Below are positions 50,431-59,096 of a stretch of DNA of 64,000 nucleotides, piece by piece; positions within the stretch are counted from its first letter, which is position 1, and each line of letters starts with the position of its first letter. Source of the DNA: Paludibacteraceae bacterium (lineage in GTDB: Bacteria > Bacteroidota > Bacteroidia > Bacteroidales > Paludibacteraceae); contig JAFWOU010000009.1 in assembly GCA_017509715.1 (NCBI GenBank), forward strand, positions 34,500 through 98,499, written 5' to 3'. The translations under genes and the position numbers were made by a program. The notes under the pieces were generated by a model. The model saw nothing but the letters and a program-made list of their open reading frames with translations. It had not been told where the DNA came from and ran no database searches.

Positions 50431-51846
50431 ATGAAACGCACCCTTATCCTTTTTCTGGCTCTGGTCCTCACGCTGGGACTGAACGCCAAGATCAAGTATG
50501 TCTTCTACTTCATAGGCGACGGCATGGGCACCAACCAGGTGCTGGCGGCTGAGATGTATCGCGCTGAACTGCAGGGCGGTATAGGTCGTGTACCCACCTG
50601 CATGAGTCAACTGCCTGTATCGGGTCAGATCAGTACCTACTCGGCCAGCAACGGCATCACCGACTCGTCGGCTGCCGGAACGTGTCTGGCTACGGGCCGC
50701 AAGACCAACAATGGTATGCTCGGTATCGGACCGAAAGGCGACACCATCACCACCATTGCCGAGACGCTCAAACGCGAAGGGTGGGGCATCGGCATCATGA
50801 CCTCCGTAGCCATCGACCATGCCACGCCGGGTGCGTTCTACGGCCATGACGAGAAGCGCAGCCACTACTACGAGATTGGTAAGCAGCTGATTCTGAGCGG
50901 TTTTGACTTCTTCGGCGGCGCGGGTTTTCACTATCCGCAGGGTAAGCATGATGACAAAGCGGAGAACCTCTACGACCTGGCCGAACAAGCCGGCTACACC
51001 ATCGTTCGTTCGTACGACGAGGCACATCGCAATATGCGTGCCGACCGCATGATCATGGTTCAACCCGGCGACACGGGCATGGTGCATAGCGACTGCATCG
51101 GTTACAGCATCGACCAGCATACCGAGAACGCTACGCTCAAGCAGATCGTGAGCACGGCTATCCCGTTCCTGGAAAAGAAATACGACCGCTTCTTCATGAT
51201 GGTGGAGGGTGGCATGATAGACTACGCTTGTCATGGCGACGACGGCCGCACGGCTATCGACGAGGTATGGGCCATGGACGAGGCGCTGGAGGTGGCTTAC
51301 CGCTTCTACCTGCGTCATCCGGACGAGACGCTCATCGTGGTGACCGCCGACCATGAGACAGGCGGCATGGCGCTGGGTAACTCCGACTATACGCTCAACC
51401 TCCAGCTGCTGCAGTACCAGCAGTGCTCGGCATGGGTGCTGAGCGACCGCTTCACGGAGCTCTTCAAGGACGCTACCCCCACGTGGGAGCAGGTCAAGCA
51501 GGTTTGGCAGGAGAGTTTGGGCTTCTGGGCACAGGTGGAACTGACCGAGGACGAGGAGGCTGAACTGCGTGCCGCCTACGACCAAGCTGCGCGCCATGAG
51601 TCAACCGACGAGAAGACGATGTACAAGGATATCAACCGTCTGGGCGACCTGGGTATCGCCATCCTCAACCGCAAAGCCAAGGTGGGATGGACCAGCCGTG
51701 CCCATACCGGTCATGCCGTACCTGTGTTTGCAGCGGGCGTAGGGGCCGAACTCTTCACCGGTTGGCACGACAACAGCCAGATGGTGCCGCTCATTCAGGA
51801 AGCGATTCGGCAAGCTGACGCAAAGCCTCGGAAATGTCGTCGTTAG
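50431..51846 (+). CDS. Secreted alkaline phosphatase
   Basis: 471 residues with signal peptide MKRTLILFLALVLTLGLNA. Zn/Mg sites of the PhoA-like superfamily: Y-F-I-G-D-G-M-G (first Asp), G-I-T-D-S-S-A-A-G-T (nucleophile Ser), S-V-A-I-D-H-A-T-P, M-V-E-G-G-M-I-D-Y-A-C-H and V-T-A-D-H-E-T-G-G, with R-A-H-T-G-H near the end. It frees phosphate in the periplasm. The last 56 bp overlap the convergent recX gene. The start lies 6 bp after the exonuclease stop. Confidence 0.9.
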   Translation: MKRTLILFLALVLTLGLNAKIKYVFYFIGDGMGTNQVLAAEMYRAELQGGIGRVPTCMSQLPVSGQISTYSASNGITDSSAAGTCLATGRKTNNGMLGIGPKGDTITTIAETLKREGWGIGIMTSVAIDHATPGAFYGHDEKRSHYYEIGKQLILSGFDFFGGAGFHYPQGKHDDKAENLYDLAEQAGYTIVRSYDEAHRNMRADRMIMVQPGDTGMVHSDCIGYSIDQHTENATLKQIVSTAIPFLEKKYDRFFMMVEGGMIDYACHGDDGRTAIDEVWAMDEALEVAYRFYLRHPDETLIVVTADHETGGMALGNSDYTLNLQLLQYQQCSAWVLSDRFTELFKDATPTWEQVKQVWQESLGFWAQVELTEDEEAELRAAYDQAARHESTDEKTMYKDINRLGDLGIAILNRKAKVGWTSRAHTGHAVPVFAAGVGAELFTGWHDNSQMVPLIQEAIRQADAKPRKCRR

Positions 51847-52123
51847 GCAGACGAAGTTGGTAGAGTCCGGCGCGAATTTTCTCCACCGGCCAACGGCTTA
51901 AGAAATAATGATCATGCACATACGCGCGACAGAAACGCGCGGTATCCAGATAGTGGTGCGCCTTGAGGTGCGCCACTATCTCGTCCCGGAGGCTGCTGTC
52001 AGCCCCCCACAGATAGAGTTTCTGCTGTACCTGCATCGGGCAGCGTTCGGCCCGCGCACAATAGCGCTCAGCCTTCTGTCGCAATTCGTCCGGAGAGTAT
52101 TCGGGTCGTTCCATAACTGTCAT
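51791..52123 (-). CDS. recX: RecX-family regulatory protein, C-terminally short
   Basis: RecX restrains RecA filaments. This 110-residue product (start at 52123, or MERPEY at 52114) has the first two three-helix repeats: A-E-R-Y-C-A-R-A-E-R-C-P-M-Q-V-Q-Q-K-L and D-E-I-V-A-H-L-K-A-H-H-Y-L-D-T-A-R-F-C-R-A-Y-V-H-D-H with K-I-R-A-G-L. It stops soon after the second repeat, whereas Bacteroides RecX, as I recall, is about 155 residues with a third repeat. Its 5' end overlaps prmC by 56 bp and its 3' end overlaps the alkaline phosphatase gene by 56 bp on the other strand. Confidence 0.75.
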   Translation of the reverse strand: MTVMERPEYSPDELRQKAERYCARAERCPMQVQQKLYLWGADSSLRDEIVAHLKAHHYLDTARFCRAYVHDHYFLSRWPVEKIRAGLYQLRLPNDDISEALRQLAESLPE

Positions 52124-52889
52124 GATATAAGGTGATGTCGGTATAACCAAGCTCCTGCATCATCTGCTGCATCGCATCGGCATAGCGGGGGTTGATCTCA
52201 AAGAAAAGCCAGGTGGCGCGGCGGATCTCAGCAATACGGCGATAGAAGCGCAGCGGGTCATCGTCGGGTACGAAGAGCGCACTGTGGGGCTCGTAGTCCA
52301 GTACGTTGCGGTCCATCCCGACGCGTTCCTGTTCGGCGATATATGGCGGATTGGAGACGATGAGGTCATACCGTTCGATCTCGTCCGTGAGGATGTCGGC
52401 TTGCAGCCATCGTACCTCCAACTTGTTGCGCGCTGCATTCTCACGCGCTACGGCCAGGGCCTCGGCCGAGATGTCCAGACCCGTCACCTGCCAGTCGGGG
52501 TGCTGCTGCTTGAGCGCCAAGGCGATGCAACCGCTGCCGGTACCGATATCCAGGCATTTGATCATTTGGTCATTTACCATTTTCTCATTGATCCGGTCCA
52601 CCAGTTCGGCGGTTTCGGGACGCGGGATGAGGGTGGCGGGAGTGAGCTTTAGGTCGAGCCCGCACCATAAAGTATGGCCAAAAATGTACTGAATCGGTTC
52701 TTTTTTCAGCAAACGATCCACGATCGCTTGCATATGTGGAGAAAAAGCTGTATCTTTGCAGTCGATTAAGATTTGGGTACGCGTCAACCCTGTGGTTTCC
52801 TCCAGGATCCACCATGCCAAGGCCCGCGCCTCGTCCTCGGGATAAGCGGCGTTGAGCAAGCCGGTAATATGTCGTACCAACGAAATCAC
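52068..52889 (-). CDS. prmC: Peptide chain release factor N5-glutamine methyltransferase
   Basis: Methylates the GGQ Gln of release factors. SAM-binding motif C-L-D-I-G-T-G-S-G-C-I-A-L-A and the catalytic D-L-I-V-S-N-P-P-Y-I-A are intact, with an N-terminal helical domain. The frame is open to 52976, but the promoter (52934-52965) lies in that stretch, so GTG at 52889 (M-I-S-L-V-R-H-I) is the likely start, giving 273 residues. It reads into recX with a long overlap. Confidence 0.9.
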   Translation of the reverse strand: MISLVRHITGLLNAAYPEDEARALAWWILEETTGLTRTQILIDCKDTAFSPHMQAIVDRLLKKEPIQYIFGHTLWCGLDLKLTPATLIPRPETAELVDRINEKMVNDQMIKCLDIGTGSGCIALALKQQHPDWQVTGLDISAEALAVARENAARNKLEVRWLQADILTDEIERYDLIVSNPPYIAEQERVGMDRNVLDYEPHSALFVPDDDPLRFYRRIAEIRRATWLFFEINPRYADAMQQMMQELGYTDITLYHDSYGTTRILSGRIATEG

Positions 52890-52933
52890 GCTGCAAACCG
52901 GTTTAGAACCGGAGCAAAATATCAATTCGGGTG

Positions 52934-52965
52934 CAAAATTAGTAAAAAAATATGGATTACGCAAA
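52934..52965 (-). promoter_or_regulatory. prmC-recX promoter, overlapping the ribD start
   Basis: TTTG (52962-52965) extended to TTTGCGTA, 20 bp, TAATTTTG (52934-52941) on the minus strand. The -33 element lies inside the first codons of the divergent ribD. Confidence 0.82.
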
Positions 52966-54010
52966 TTATATTGCACATTGTATCAAAATTGCCCGTCGTG
53001 GCGAGTACTATGTAGCGCCTAACCCGATGGTGGGGGCCGTGCTTACGGATGCCGAGGGCCGTATCCTGGCCGAAGGATGGCATGAGCGTTACGGTGAAGG
53101 GCATGCGGAGGTGAATTGCTTTCGCAATGCGGAAGAGGCCATCAGCCATCAGCAGTCAGCCATCAGCTATAAGGACTGCACGCTCTTTGTGTCGCTGGAG
53201 CCATGCAGTCATTACGGCAAGACACCGCCCTGTGCCAAACTGATCATCGAGAAGGGCGTAGGGCGCGTCGTGGTAGGTATGCTGGATCCGAATCCGCTGG
53301 TGGCCGGACGCGGTGTACAGATGTTGCGCGACGCCGGCATTGAGGTGGTGGTAGGTGTACTGGAGGAGCAGTGCCGCGAACTGAACAAACGCTTCCTGTG
53401 TCTGCATGAACGGAAGCGTCCGTACGTAGTGCTCAAGTGGGCCCAGACGGCCGACGGCTACCTGGACCGCAAGCGTGAGTTACCCGCTCCGGGTAGCGAG
53501 TTGCCCGTCAAGCAGGCGCTCACTATCTCTACCCCTGCGACCAAGCAACTGGTGCATCGCATGCGGGCGGAGAACATGGCCATACTGGTGGGTACACGTA
53601 CTGTGCTGCTGGACAACCCGCGCCTACTCAACACCCATTGGGAAGGACGCCACCCCATCCGCATTACGATGGATCGGCACGGACTGATCCCGCCTACGGC
53701 GCGTATCCTGTCGGACGAAGCAGAGACCATTGTCTATCGCGAGCGCACCGACTGGCCGTATATACTCCGGGACCTGGCCGGGCGCGGCATCCACTCCGTC
53801 ATGGTAGAGGGTGGGGCGGCGGTGCTCCGTAGCATATTGGAGAGCGGGCTATGGGACGAAGCGCATATCGAGGTGGCGCCCGAACTGACGCTCCAGGAAC
53901 CCGGTGTACCTGCTCCCGATCTGCTCCAACAGGCAAAAGAGCATCCGGGGACTATACGTATCACGCAGGAGACCGTAGATGGGCATTGCTTATACACTTT
54001 GCAGAAATAG
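52952..54010 (+). CDS. ribD: Bifunctional riboflavin biosynthesis deaminase/reductase
   Basis: Deaminates and reduces the pyrimidine intermediate of riboflavin synthesis. The deaminase domain has the Zn site H-A-E-V-N and, further on, L-E-P-C-S-H-Y-G-K-T-P-P-C. The reductase domain begins near residue 150 (V-V-L-K-W-A-Q-T-A-D-G-Y) and has M-V-E-G-G-A-A-V-L near 287. 352 residues. Between the HAE and PCxxxxxxxPPC motifs lies a segment coded by four GCCATCA-like heptamers (53138-53165), E-A-I-S-H-Q-Q-S-A-I-S, which looks like an inserted repeat in a surface loop. No riboswitch was seen upstream. Confidence 0.92.
   Translation: MDYANYIAHCIKIARRGEYYVAPNPMVGAVLTDAEGRILAEGWHERYGEGHAEVNCFRNAEEAISHQQSAISYKDCTLFVSLEPCSHYGKTPPCAKLIIEKGVGRVVVGMLDPNPLVAGRGVQMLRDAGIEVVVGVLEEQCRELNKRFLCLHERKRPYVVLKWAQTADGYLDRKRELPAPGSELPVKQALTISTPATKQLVHRMRAENMAILVGTRTVLLDNPRLLNTHWEGRHPIRITMDRHGLIPPTARILSDEAETIVYRERTDWPYILRDLAGRGIHSVMVEGGAAVLRSILESGLWDEAHIEVAPELTLQEPGVPAPDLLQQAKEHPGTIRITQETVDGHCLYTLQK
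53138..53165 (+). repeat. Heptamer array (GCCATCA)x4 inside ribD
   Basis: GCCATCA, GCCATCA, GCAGTCA, GCCATCA lie within the coding sequence. Gain or loss of one unit would shift the frame. Confidence 0.92.
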
Positions 54011-54022
54011 AAAAATCATGAA

Positions 54023-54059
54023 ATGGCATACGAAAAATTTGCGTATGTCATTTTTTTTT
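54023..54059 (+). terminator. ribD terminator overlapping the glgP promoter
   Basis: A 10-bp stem ATGGCATACG / CGTATGTCAT (one G-T pair) with a 9-base loop is followed by nine T. The right arm and loop edge form the -33 element of the next promoter. Confidence 0.85.
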
Positions 54060-54069
54060 CGTACCTTTG
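54038..54069 (+). promoter_or_regulatory. glgP promoter
   Basis: TTTG (54038-54041) extended to TTTGCGTAT, 20 bp, TACCTTTG (54062-54069). Leader about 52 nt. Confidence 0.85.
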
Positions 54070-54126
54070 CACCCGCTTTTTGTAAATAAGGTACAAATCG
54101 AAAATAAAATCACAAAATTATAGTAT

Positions 54127-56685
54127 ATGAAAGTAAAAGTAAGTAACGTCAATCAACCCGTATGGAGAGAGGTGAACGTACATGCTAACCTGCCTGAAAA
54201 CCTGAATAAATTGCAGGAGTTGGCATACAACCTTTGGTGGGTATGGAATCATGAGGCAAAGAATCTCTTCCGCGGTATTGATCTGGACGAGTGGCATCGC
54301 GCTCAGTCGAATCCGATCGTGCTGCTCAACATCCTGAGCTACGAGAAGATGCAGGCCCTGAGCGAGGACAAAGTATTCATGAAGAAGTTGGATAAGGTGT
54401 ATGCCGATTTCCGCGCTTATATGGATGAGCCCAAAGATACGAAGAAACCGAGCATCGCCTATTTCTCGATGGAGTACGGTCTGAGCCAGGTGGTGAAGAT
54501 CTATTCCGGCGGTCTGGGCATCCTGGCCGGTGACTACCTGAAGGAAGCCAGCGACTGCAACGTCGACATGACGGCTATCGGTTTCCTCTATCGTTATGGC
54601 TATTTTACCCAGACCCTCTCGCCCGAGGGACAGCAGATCGCTAACTACGAGGCACAGAACTTCAGCAACCTGCCTATTACGCAGGTGAAGAACGCCGACG
54701 GTTCGCCGATGGTAGTGGATGTTCCTTATCCCGATCGCTACGTACATGCTTATCTCTGGCGCGTAGCCGTAGGTCGTATGAATCTGTATCTGCTGGATAC
54801 CGACAACGACCTCAACTCGGAGTGGGATCGTCAGATCACGCACCAGCTCTATGGCGGAGATTGGGAAAATCGTATCAAGCAGGAGATCCTGCTGGGTATC
54901 GGTGGTATACTGGCGCTCAAGCAGCTGGGCATCAAGAAGGATGTATACCACTGCAACGAGGGTCACGCTGCCCTGATGGGTCTGCAGCGCCTTGTGGACC
55001 TGGTACAGGAAGAGGGCCTGAGCTTCAACGAAGCCAAGGAAGTAGTTCGCGCAAGCGGCCTGTACACTTGCCATACGCCGGTGCCTGCAGGTCACGACTA
55101 CTTCGACGAGGGCCTGTTCCATAAGTACATGAGCAGCTATGCTGAGAAGCTCGGTATCAGTTGGGACGAACTGATCGGTATGGGTCGTAACAACCCGGAT
55201 GACCACGAGGAGAAATTCTCGATGTCGGTGTTCGCTCTGAATACCTGCCAGGAGGCCAACGGTGTATCGTGGCTCCACGGCGAGGTGAGCAAGAAGATGT
55301 TCGCGCCGGTATGGCCTGGCTATTTCCCCGAGGAGCTGCACGTAAGCTACGTGACCAACGGTGTGCACATGCCTACATGGGCTGCCAGCGAGTGGAAAGC
55401 AGTTTATAACAAGTACTTCCCCGCAGGATGGCAGGCTGACCAGTCGAATCTGGCGATGTGGAGCAACTTCAACAACATCCCCGCTGACGAGATCTGGAAG
55501 ACCCGTATGGGCCTCAAGCAGCGTCTGATCGACTATATCAAGGCTAAGTTCCGTGAGGATTGGCTCAAGACGCAGGGTGATCCCGCACGTATCGTACGCG
55601 CACTGAACGAGATGAACCCGAACAACCTCATCATCGGTTTCGGACGTCGTTTCGCTACCTACAAACGTGCCCACCTGCTCTTTACCGACCTGGAGCGTCT
55701 GGATAAACTGGTGAACAACCCCAACTATCCGGTTCAGTTCCTCTTCACCGGTAAGGCTCACCCGGCTGACGGCGGTGGACAGGGTCTGATCAAGCGTATC
55801 ATCGAGATCAGCCGTATGCCGCAGTTCCTGGGTAAGATCATCTTCCTGGAGAACTACGATATGTCGCTGGCTAAGCGCCTCATCTCCGGTGTGGATATCT
55901 GGCTCAACACCCCGACTCGTCCGCTGGAGGCTTCCGGTACGTCCGGCGAGAAAGCCCAGATGAACGGTGTGCTGAACTTCTCCGTGAAGGACGGATGGTG
56001 GTACGAAGGCTACGTAGAGGGTGCCGGATGGGCCCTGACCGAGCATCGCACCTATGAGAACCAGGCACACCAGGATCAGCTGGATGCCGCTACCATCTAC
56101 CAGATGCTGGAGAACGAGATCATCCCGATGTACTACGCTAAGAATGCTAAGGGCTACTCCACGCAGTGGATCCAGACTATCAAGAACTCGGTGACCAAGA
56201 TCACGCCGCGTTTCACCATGAAGCGTATGCTGGACGACTACTTCGATCGCTTCTACAACAAGCTCCAGAAACGTCATAACCTGCTCGTGAAGAATAACTA
56301 CAAGGTAGCTCGCGAGTTGGCCGCTTGGAAGGAGAATATCGTAGCCCACTGGGATGAGATCGAGGTGATCAGCAAGACGGGTCCTGACTTTACGAACTTG
56401 AACGTAGGTGATAAGTTCAAGGTAGCCGTAGAACTCGATACCCACAGCCTCAACGACAAGGGTATCGGTCTGGAACTGGTAGCTATCCGCACTTCGACCC
56501 ACAACAACGACAAGCTCTACGAGGTAGAACCGCTTGAGCTCGTGAAGGCCGAAGGTAGCCACCTCTTCTACGAGATGACCTACCAGCTCGACTACGCCGG
56601 CGGTATGAAGTTCGGTATCCGTATGTATCCGAAGCACGACCTGCTTCCGCACCGTATGGACTTCTGCTACGTTCGCTGGATCTAA
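54127..56685 (+). CDS. glgP: Alpha-glucan (glycogen/starch) phosphorylase
   Basis: Releases glucose 1-phosphate from alpha-1,4-glucans with PLP. The 852-residue protein is of the type with an N-terminal DUF3417-like segment ([15 protein letters not shown]). Then [10 protein letters not shown] and [16 protein letters not shown] form the phosphorylase start, Y-H-C-N-E-G-H-A-A is active-site, and the PLP Lys lies in [14 protein letters not shown] near 606. It works with malQ and the GH13 enzyme. Codon choice is strongly biased to GGT/CGT, consistent with high expression. Confidence 0.94.
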   Translation: MKVKVSNVNQPVWREVNVHANLPENLNKLQELAYNLWWVWNHEAKNLFRGIDLDEWHRAQSNPIVLLNILSYEKMQALSEDKVFMKKLDKVYADFRAYMDEPKDTKKPSIAYFSMEYGLSQVVKIYSGGLGILAGDYLKEASDCNVDMTAIGFLYRYGYFTQTLSPEGQQIANYEAQNFSNLPITQVKNADGSPMVVDVPYPDRYVHAYLWRVAVGRMNLYLLDTDNDLNSEWDRQITHQLYGGDWENRIKQEILLGIGGILALKQLGIKKDVYHCNEGHAALMGLQRLVDLVQEEGLSFNEAKEVVRASGLYTCHTPVPAGHDYFDEGLFHKYMSSYAEKLGISWDELIGMGRNNPDDHEEKFSMSVFALNTCQEANGVSWLHGEVSKKMFAPVWPGYFPEELHVSYVTNGVHMPTWAASEWKAVYNKYFPAGWQADQSNLAMWSNFNNIPADEIWKTRMGLKQRLIDYIKAKFREDWLKTQGDPARIVRALNEMNPNNLIIGFGRRFATYKRAHLLFTDLERLDKLVNNPNYPVQFLFTGKAHPADGGGQGLIKRIIEISRMPQFLGKIIFLENYDMSLAKRLISGVDIWLNTPTRPLEASGTSGEKAQMNGVLNFSVKDGWWYEGYVEGAGWALTEHRTYENQAHQDQLDAATIYQMLENEIIPMYYAKNAKGYSTQWIQTIKNSVTKITPRFTMKRMLDDYFDRFYNKLQKRHNLLVKNNYKVARELAAWKENIVAHWDEIEVISKTGPDFTNLNVGDKFKVAVELDTHSLNDKGIGLELVAIRTSTHNNDKLYEVEPLELVKAEGSHLFYEMTYQLDYAGGMKFGIRMYPKHDLLPHRMDFCYVRWI

Positions 56686-56706
56686 TCCCGCGACCGGCAT
56701 ATACGA

Positions 56707-56737
56707 AAAAGAGCATTCCGTCAAGGAGTGCTCTTTT
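56707..56737. terminator. Bidirectional terminator between convergent glgP and the DUF5686 gene
   Basis: A 13-bp stem, AAAAGAGCATTCC / GGAGTGCTCTTTT, with a 5-base loop. The A and T runs at the stem ends let it work on both strands. Confidence 0.88.
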
Positions 56738-56739
56738 CG

Positions 56740-59064
56740 TTATAATCCTAAATGAATTCGGAAGCGCATCGCCCAGCGTGGGTTAGGCATCTCGGTGCTG
56801 AGGTCGGGCGTCAGTCGCCAGACGGAGTAGAGGTCGCATACTCGGAAGATATTTCCTATACCTACCCCTACTTCGGCATATAGCTGATGCGGTCGGCTTA
56901 CAGACAGCCCCTGCCGGTCACTCAGGTAGCCGTAGGCCACCTTAGCCTCCACCATTTCGCGCAGACGCAGGTAGCGCACACCCGGTATTAGGTTGAAGAG
57001 CACGCCTCGTCCGTTCCACTCGGTATGGAGCGCCACGTAGCGGTCGGCCATCAGTTCACCGTTGTGCAGGAGCGTGAAGCGATAGGGATCATAGCCGTAG
57101 CCCTGGTTGCCGGAAGCCTGCCAAAGCATCGGATTCGGCACTTGGCCGAAGATCCATCCGGCCTGCAGGGTATATTCCAGCGTTCCGCCCATACCCAGCG
57201 AGGCATGCTGGGTGAGCATCAGTCGCAGGTGGGCATAGAGCCGGTTGCGGGCCTCTCCACGCGTATAAGCACCGGCCTCCGCACCCAGATACAGCACCGG
57301 ATAACGGTCGCTATAGGTATAGCGGCGACGGAAATAGCCGTCGTGCTTCTGTTCGCCCCAGCCCAGACGGGCGATGAAGCTGAGCGACTGGTAGCGGTAG
57401 TCGTCCTGCCATCCTACGCGCAGGTAGCTGTGCGTCTCCAGCATGTCGCTCCAGTCGGCCTCCCAGTAGAGTTGTGCCTGGCGTTGCAACATGGCCGTGT
57501 TGCGGCAGAAGGTGTCGCGATAGAGTGCCTCGAAAGCATACGAGGTGAAGTCCATCAATCGAAGACCTGCACTGTTCTCACGCATCAGGCGCGAAAAATC
57601 GTCCACCTCGGTCCATACGTAATGGTCCTGGTACTCCAGCCTGAGGATATTGCGGCGCAGCGTAGGGAGTTGCCAACTGACGCGTCCCAAGCCCTTGAGC
57701 CGTCGGTCTTTAAAGCCGTAGCCGATAGCCGCCTCCAGCGACACGTTGCGCCAGAGTCGCTCGTTGGTGCGGAGCGGTAGTCCCAGGTGGACCCCCTCCT
57801 GGCGGTTGACCTGCAGGATCTCCTGCACATGACCGAAATCCACGCACGTACCGGTAGGGATATAGCCCGTCATGGCAATGGTGGCGATCCAGGTGGCGGT
57901 GCGCACCAGCGGCGTCTGCATGAGCGAGTCCATGGACGATGATGCCTCTTCGGCCGGGATGGTGTCGGTGATGACCACCGGTTGCTCGTCATACGCCCGG
58001 GCCCGCATCGTATGTTCGATGAGCACCGTGGGGAAGATATGACTCGTGTCGGTCTTGACGGCAAAATCCAGCAGAGCCGAGATATGCTCTTCCTCCAGGC
58101 TGCGGTTCTCGGCAAACTGCTGATGGATATGCAAGTTGCTCAGGTAGTTGACGTTGGTCTCGGCCGGTACGGTAGCTTCTATTTCGCGGATGGCATACGT
58201 GGCGGAGTCCACGGTGAGCGAACCGTCGAAGGTGGCATAATAGGGGTTGCGGGTGCGGAAATGGAGGATATAGTGCTTACCTGTCTCGGTTTGGACTGAG
58301 TCGGCCAGGTAGTACTTGTAGTAGGTGCCGCCGTTCGCCGCCAGGGGCGAGACGAAGGGATGATCCATGAGCGAGACGGTGGTGGCGTAGAAATTCAGGT
58401 TGCCTCGGATCGAGAGCAGGGCCGAATAGTCGGTCTCGCTCAGGATGAGGGCCTGGGTCTGCCGGTCGTTGGCCGGGATGAACTGCTGTCCCTGCGAGCG
58501 GAAGGTCTGTGTCTCGCGGTAGAGCGGCAGCAGGTAGGTGCTATCGGCCTGCATCACCAGTCCGGAGGCCACCGACCTCCAAAGGGCTTTCTGCAGGTGG
58601 CGGCGACGGATATGCGAGACATACAGTTCACGCGTACGCTTCAGTTCGGTCTGTCCCGCGAGCAGCATACGGTCGTTCTCCGCCCGATGGGCTCGTATCT
58701 GTGCCAGCAAGGGTAGGGCGGGGTTCTCGCCCGGGATGGCCAGCACCTCTTCCAGCATCGATACGCGTTCCTTCATCACCACCTGTATGCCGGCCATCGT
58801 GCCGGGTTCTATCTCATAGCGCTGGGTATGATAGCCCACGGCCGAGAAGACCAGTTGCATCTTGGCGCGCAGGTCGACGCGCAGCACAAAGGTACCGGTC
58901 TCATCCGTAGCCGCACCGATCTTGGTGCCGCGAAAATGGACGTTCACGCCACCGATAGGTGCACCCGTCAGTTCGGAGTACACCTCACCGACGATGATCG
59001 TCTCCTCGCTCCACATCGGCAGCGATAGCATCAGTAGCACTATGATCCAGATTCGTCTTCTCAT
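56740..59064 (-). CDS. DUF5686-type outer-membrane protein with carboxypeptidase-like regulatory domain
   Basis: 774 residues; start at MRRRIWIIVLLML (59064), which gives a signal peptide. Residues 25-105 form a carboxypeptidase-regulatory-like beta sandwich (I-I-V-G-E-V-Y-S-E-L-T-G-A-P-I-G-G-V-N-V, D-E-T-G-T-F) as in TonB-dependent proteins. The rest matches the DUF5686 pattern with a C-terminal beta-barrel ending R-F-R-I-H-L-G-L. There is no plug domain, so it is not a classical SusC transporter. Role unknown. It follows xerD on the same strand, with a heptamer array between them. Confidence 0.75.
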   Translation of the reverse strand: MRRRIWIIVLLMLSLPMWSEETIIVGEVYSELTGAPIGGVNVHFRGTKIGAATDETGTFVLRVDLRAKMQLVFSAVGYHTQRYEIEPGTMAGIQVVMKERVSMLEEVLAIPGENPALPLLAQIRAHRAENDRMLLAGQTELKRTRELYVSHIRRRHLQKALWRSVASGLVMQADSTYLLPLYRETQTFRSQGQQFIPANDRQTQALILSETDYSALLSIRGNLNFYATTVSLMDHPFVSPLAANGGTYYKYYLADSVQTETGKHYILHFRTRNPYYATFDGSLTVDSATYAIREIEATVPAETNVNYLSNLHIHQQFAENRSLEEEHISALLDFAVKTDTSHIFPTVLIEHTMRARAYDEQPVVITDTIPAEEASSSMDSLMQTPLVRTATWIATIAMTGYIPTGTCVDFGHVQEILQVNRQEGVHLGLPLRTNERLWRNVSLEAAIGYGFKDRRLKGLGRVSWQLPTLRRNILRLEYQDHYVWTEVDDFSRLMRENSAGLRLMDFTSYAFEALYRDTFCRNTAMLQRQAQLYWEADWSDMLETHSYLRVGWQDDYRYQSLSFIARLGWGEQKHDGYFRRRYTYSDRYPVLYLGAEAGAYTRGEARNRLYAHLRLMLTQHASLGMGGTLEYTLQAGWIFGQVPNPMLWQASGNQGYGYDPYRFTLLHNGELMADRYVALHTEWNGRGVLFNLIPGVRYLRLREMVEAKVAYGYLSDRQGLSVSRPHQLYAEVGVGIGNIFRVCDLYSVWRLTPDLSTEMPNPRWAMRFRIHLGL

Positions 59065-59068
59065 TGTC

Positions 59069-59096
59069 AAACGACCAACGACTAACTACCAACGAC
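59069..59096 (-). repeat. Heptamer array (GTCGTTG-like)x4 spanning the xerD stop
   Basis: On the minus strand the units read GTCGTTG, GTAGTTA, GTCGTTG and GTCGTTT. The xerD TAG stop lies at the junction of the second and third units. The plus-strand form CAACGAC is the same unit as at 30887. Confidence 0.88.

Noticed and set aside
52890..52951. FMN riboswitch upstream of ribD
   Set aside because: The gap is only 62 bp, contains the prmC promoter on the other strand and a small GGTT/AACC palindrome, and shows none of the FMN aptamer segments.
54118..56724. Long open frame (868 codons) on the minus strand
   Set aside because: Antisense shadow of glgP, which has the full phosphorylase motif set; codon bias of glgP keeps the opposite frame open.
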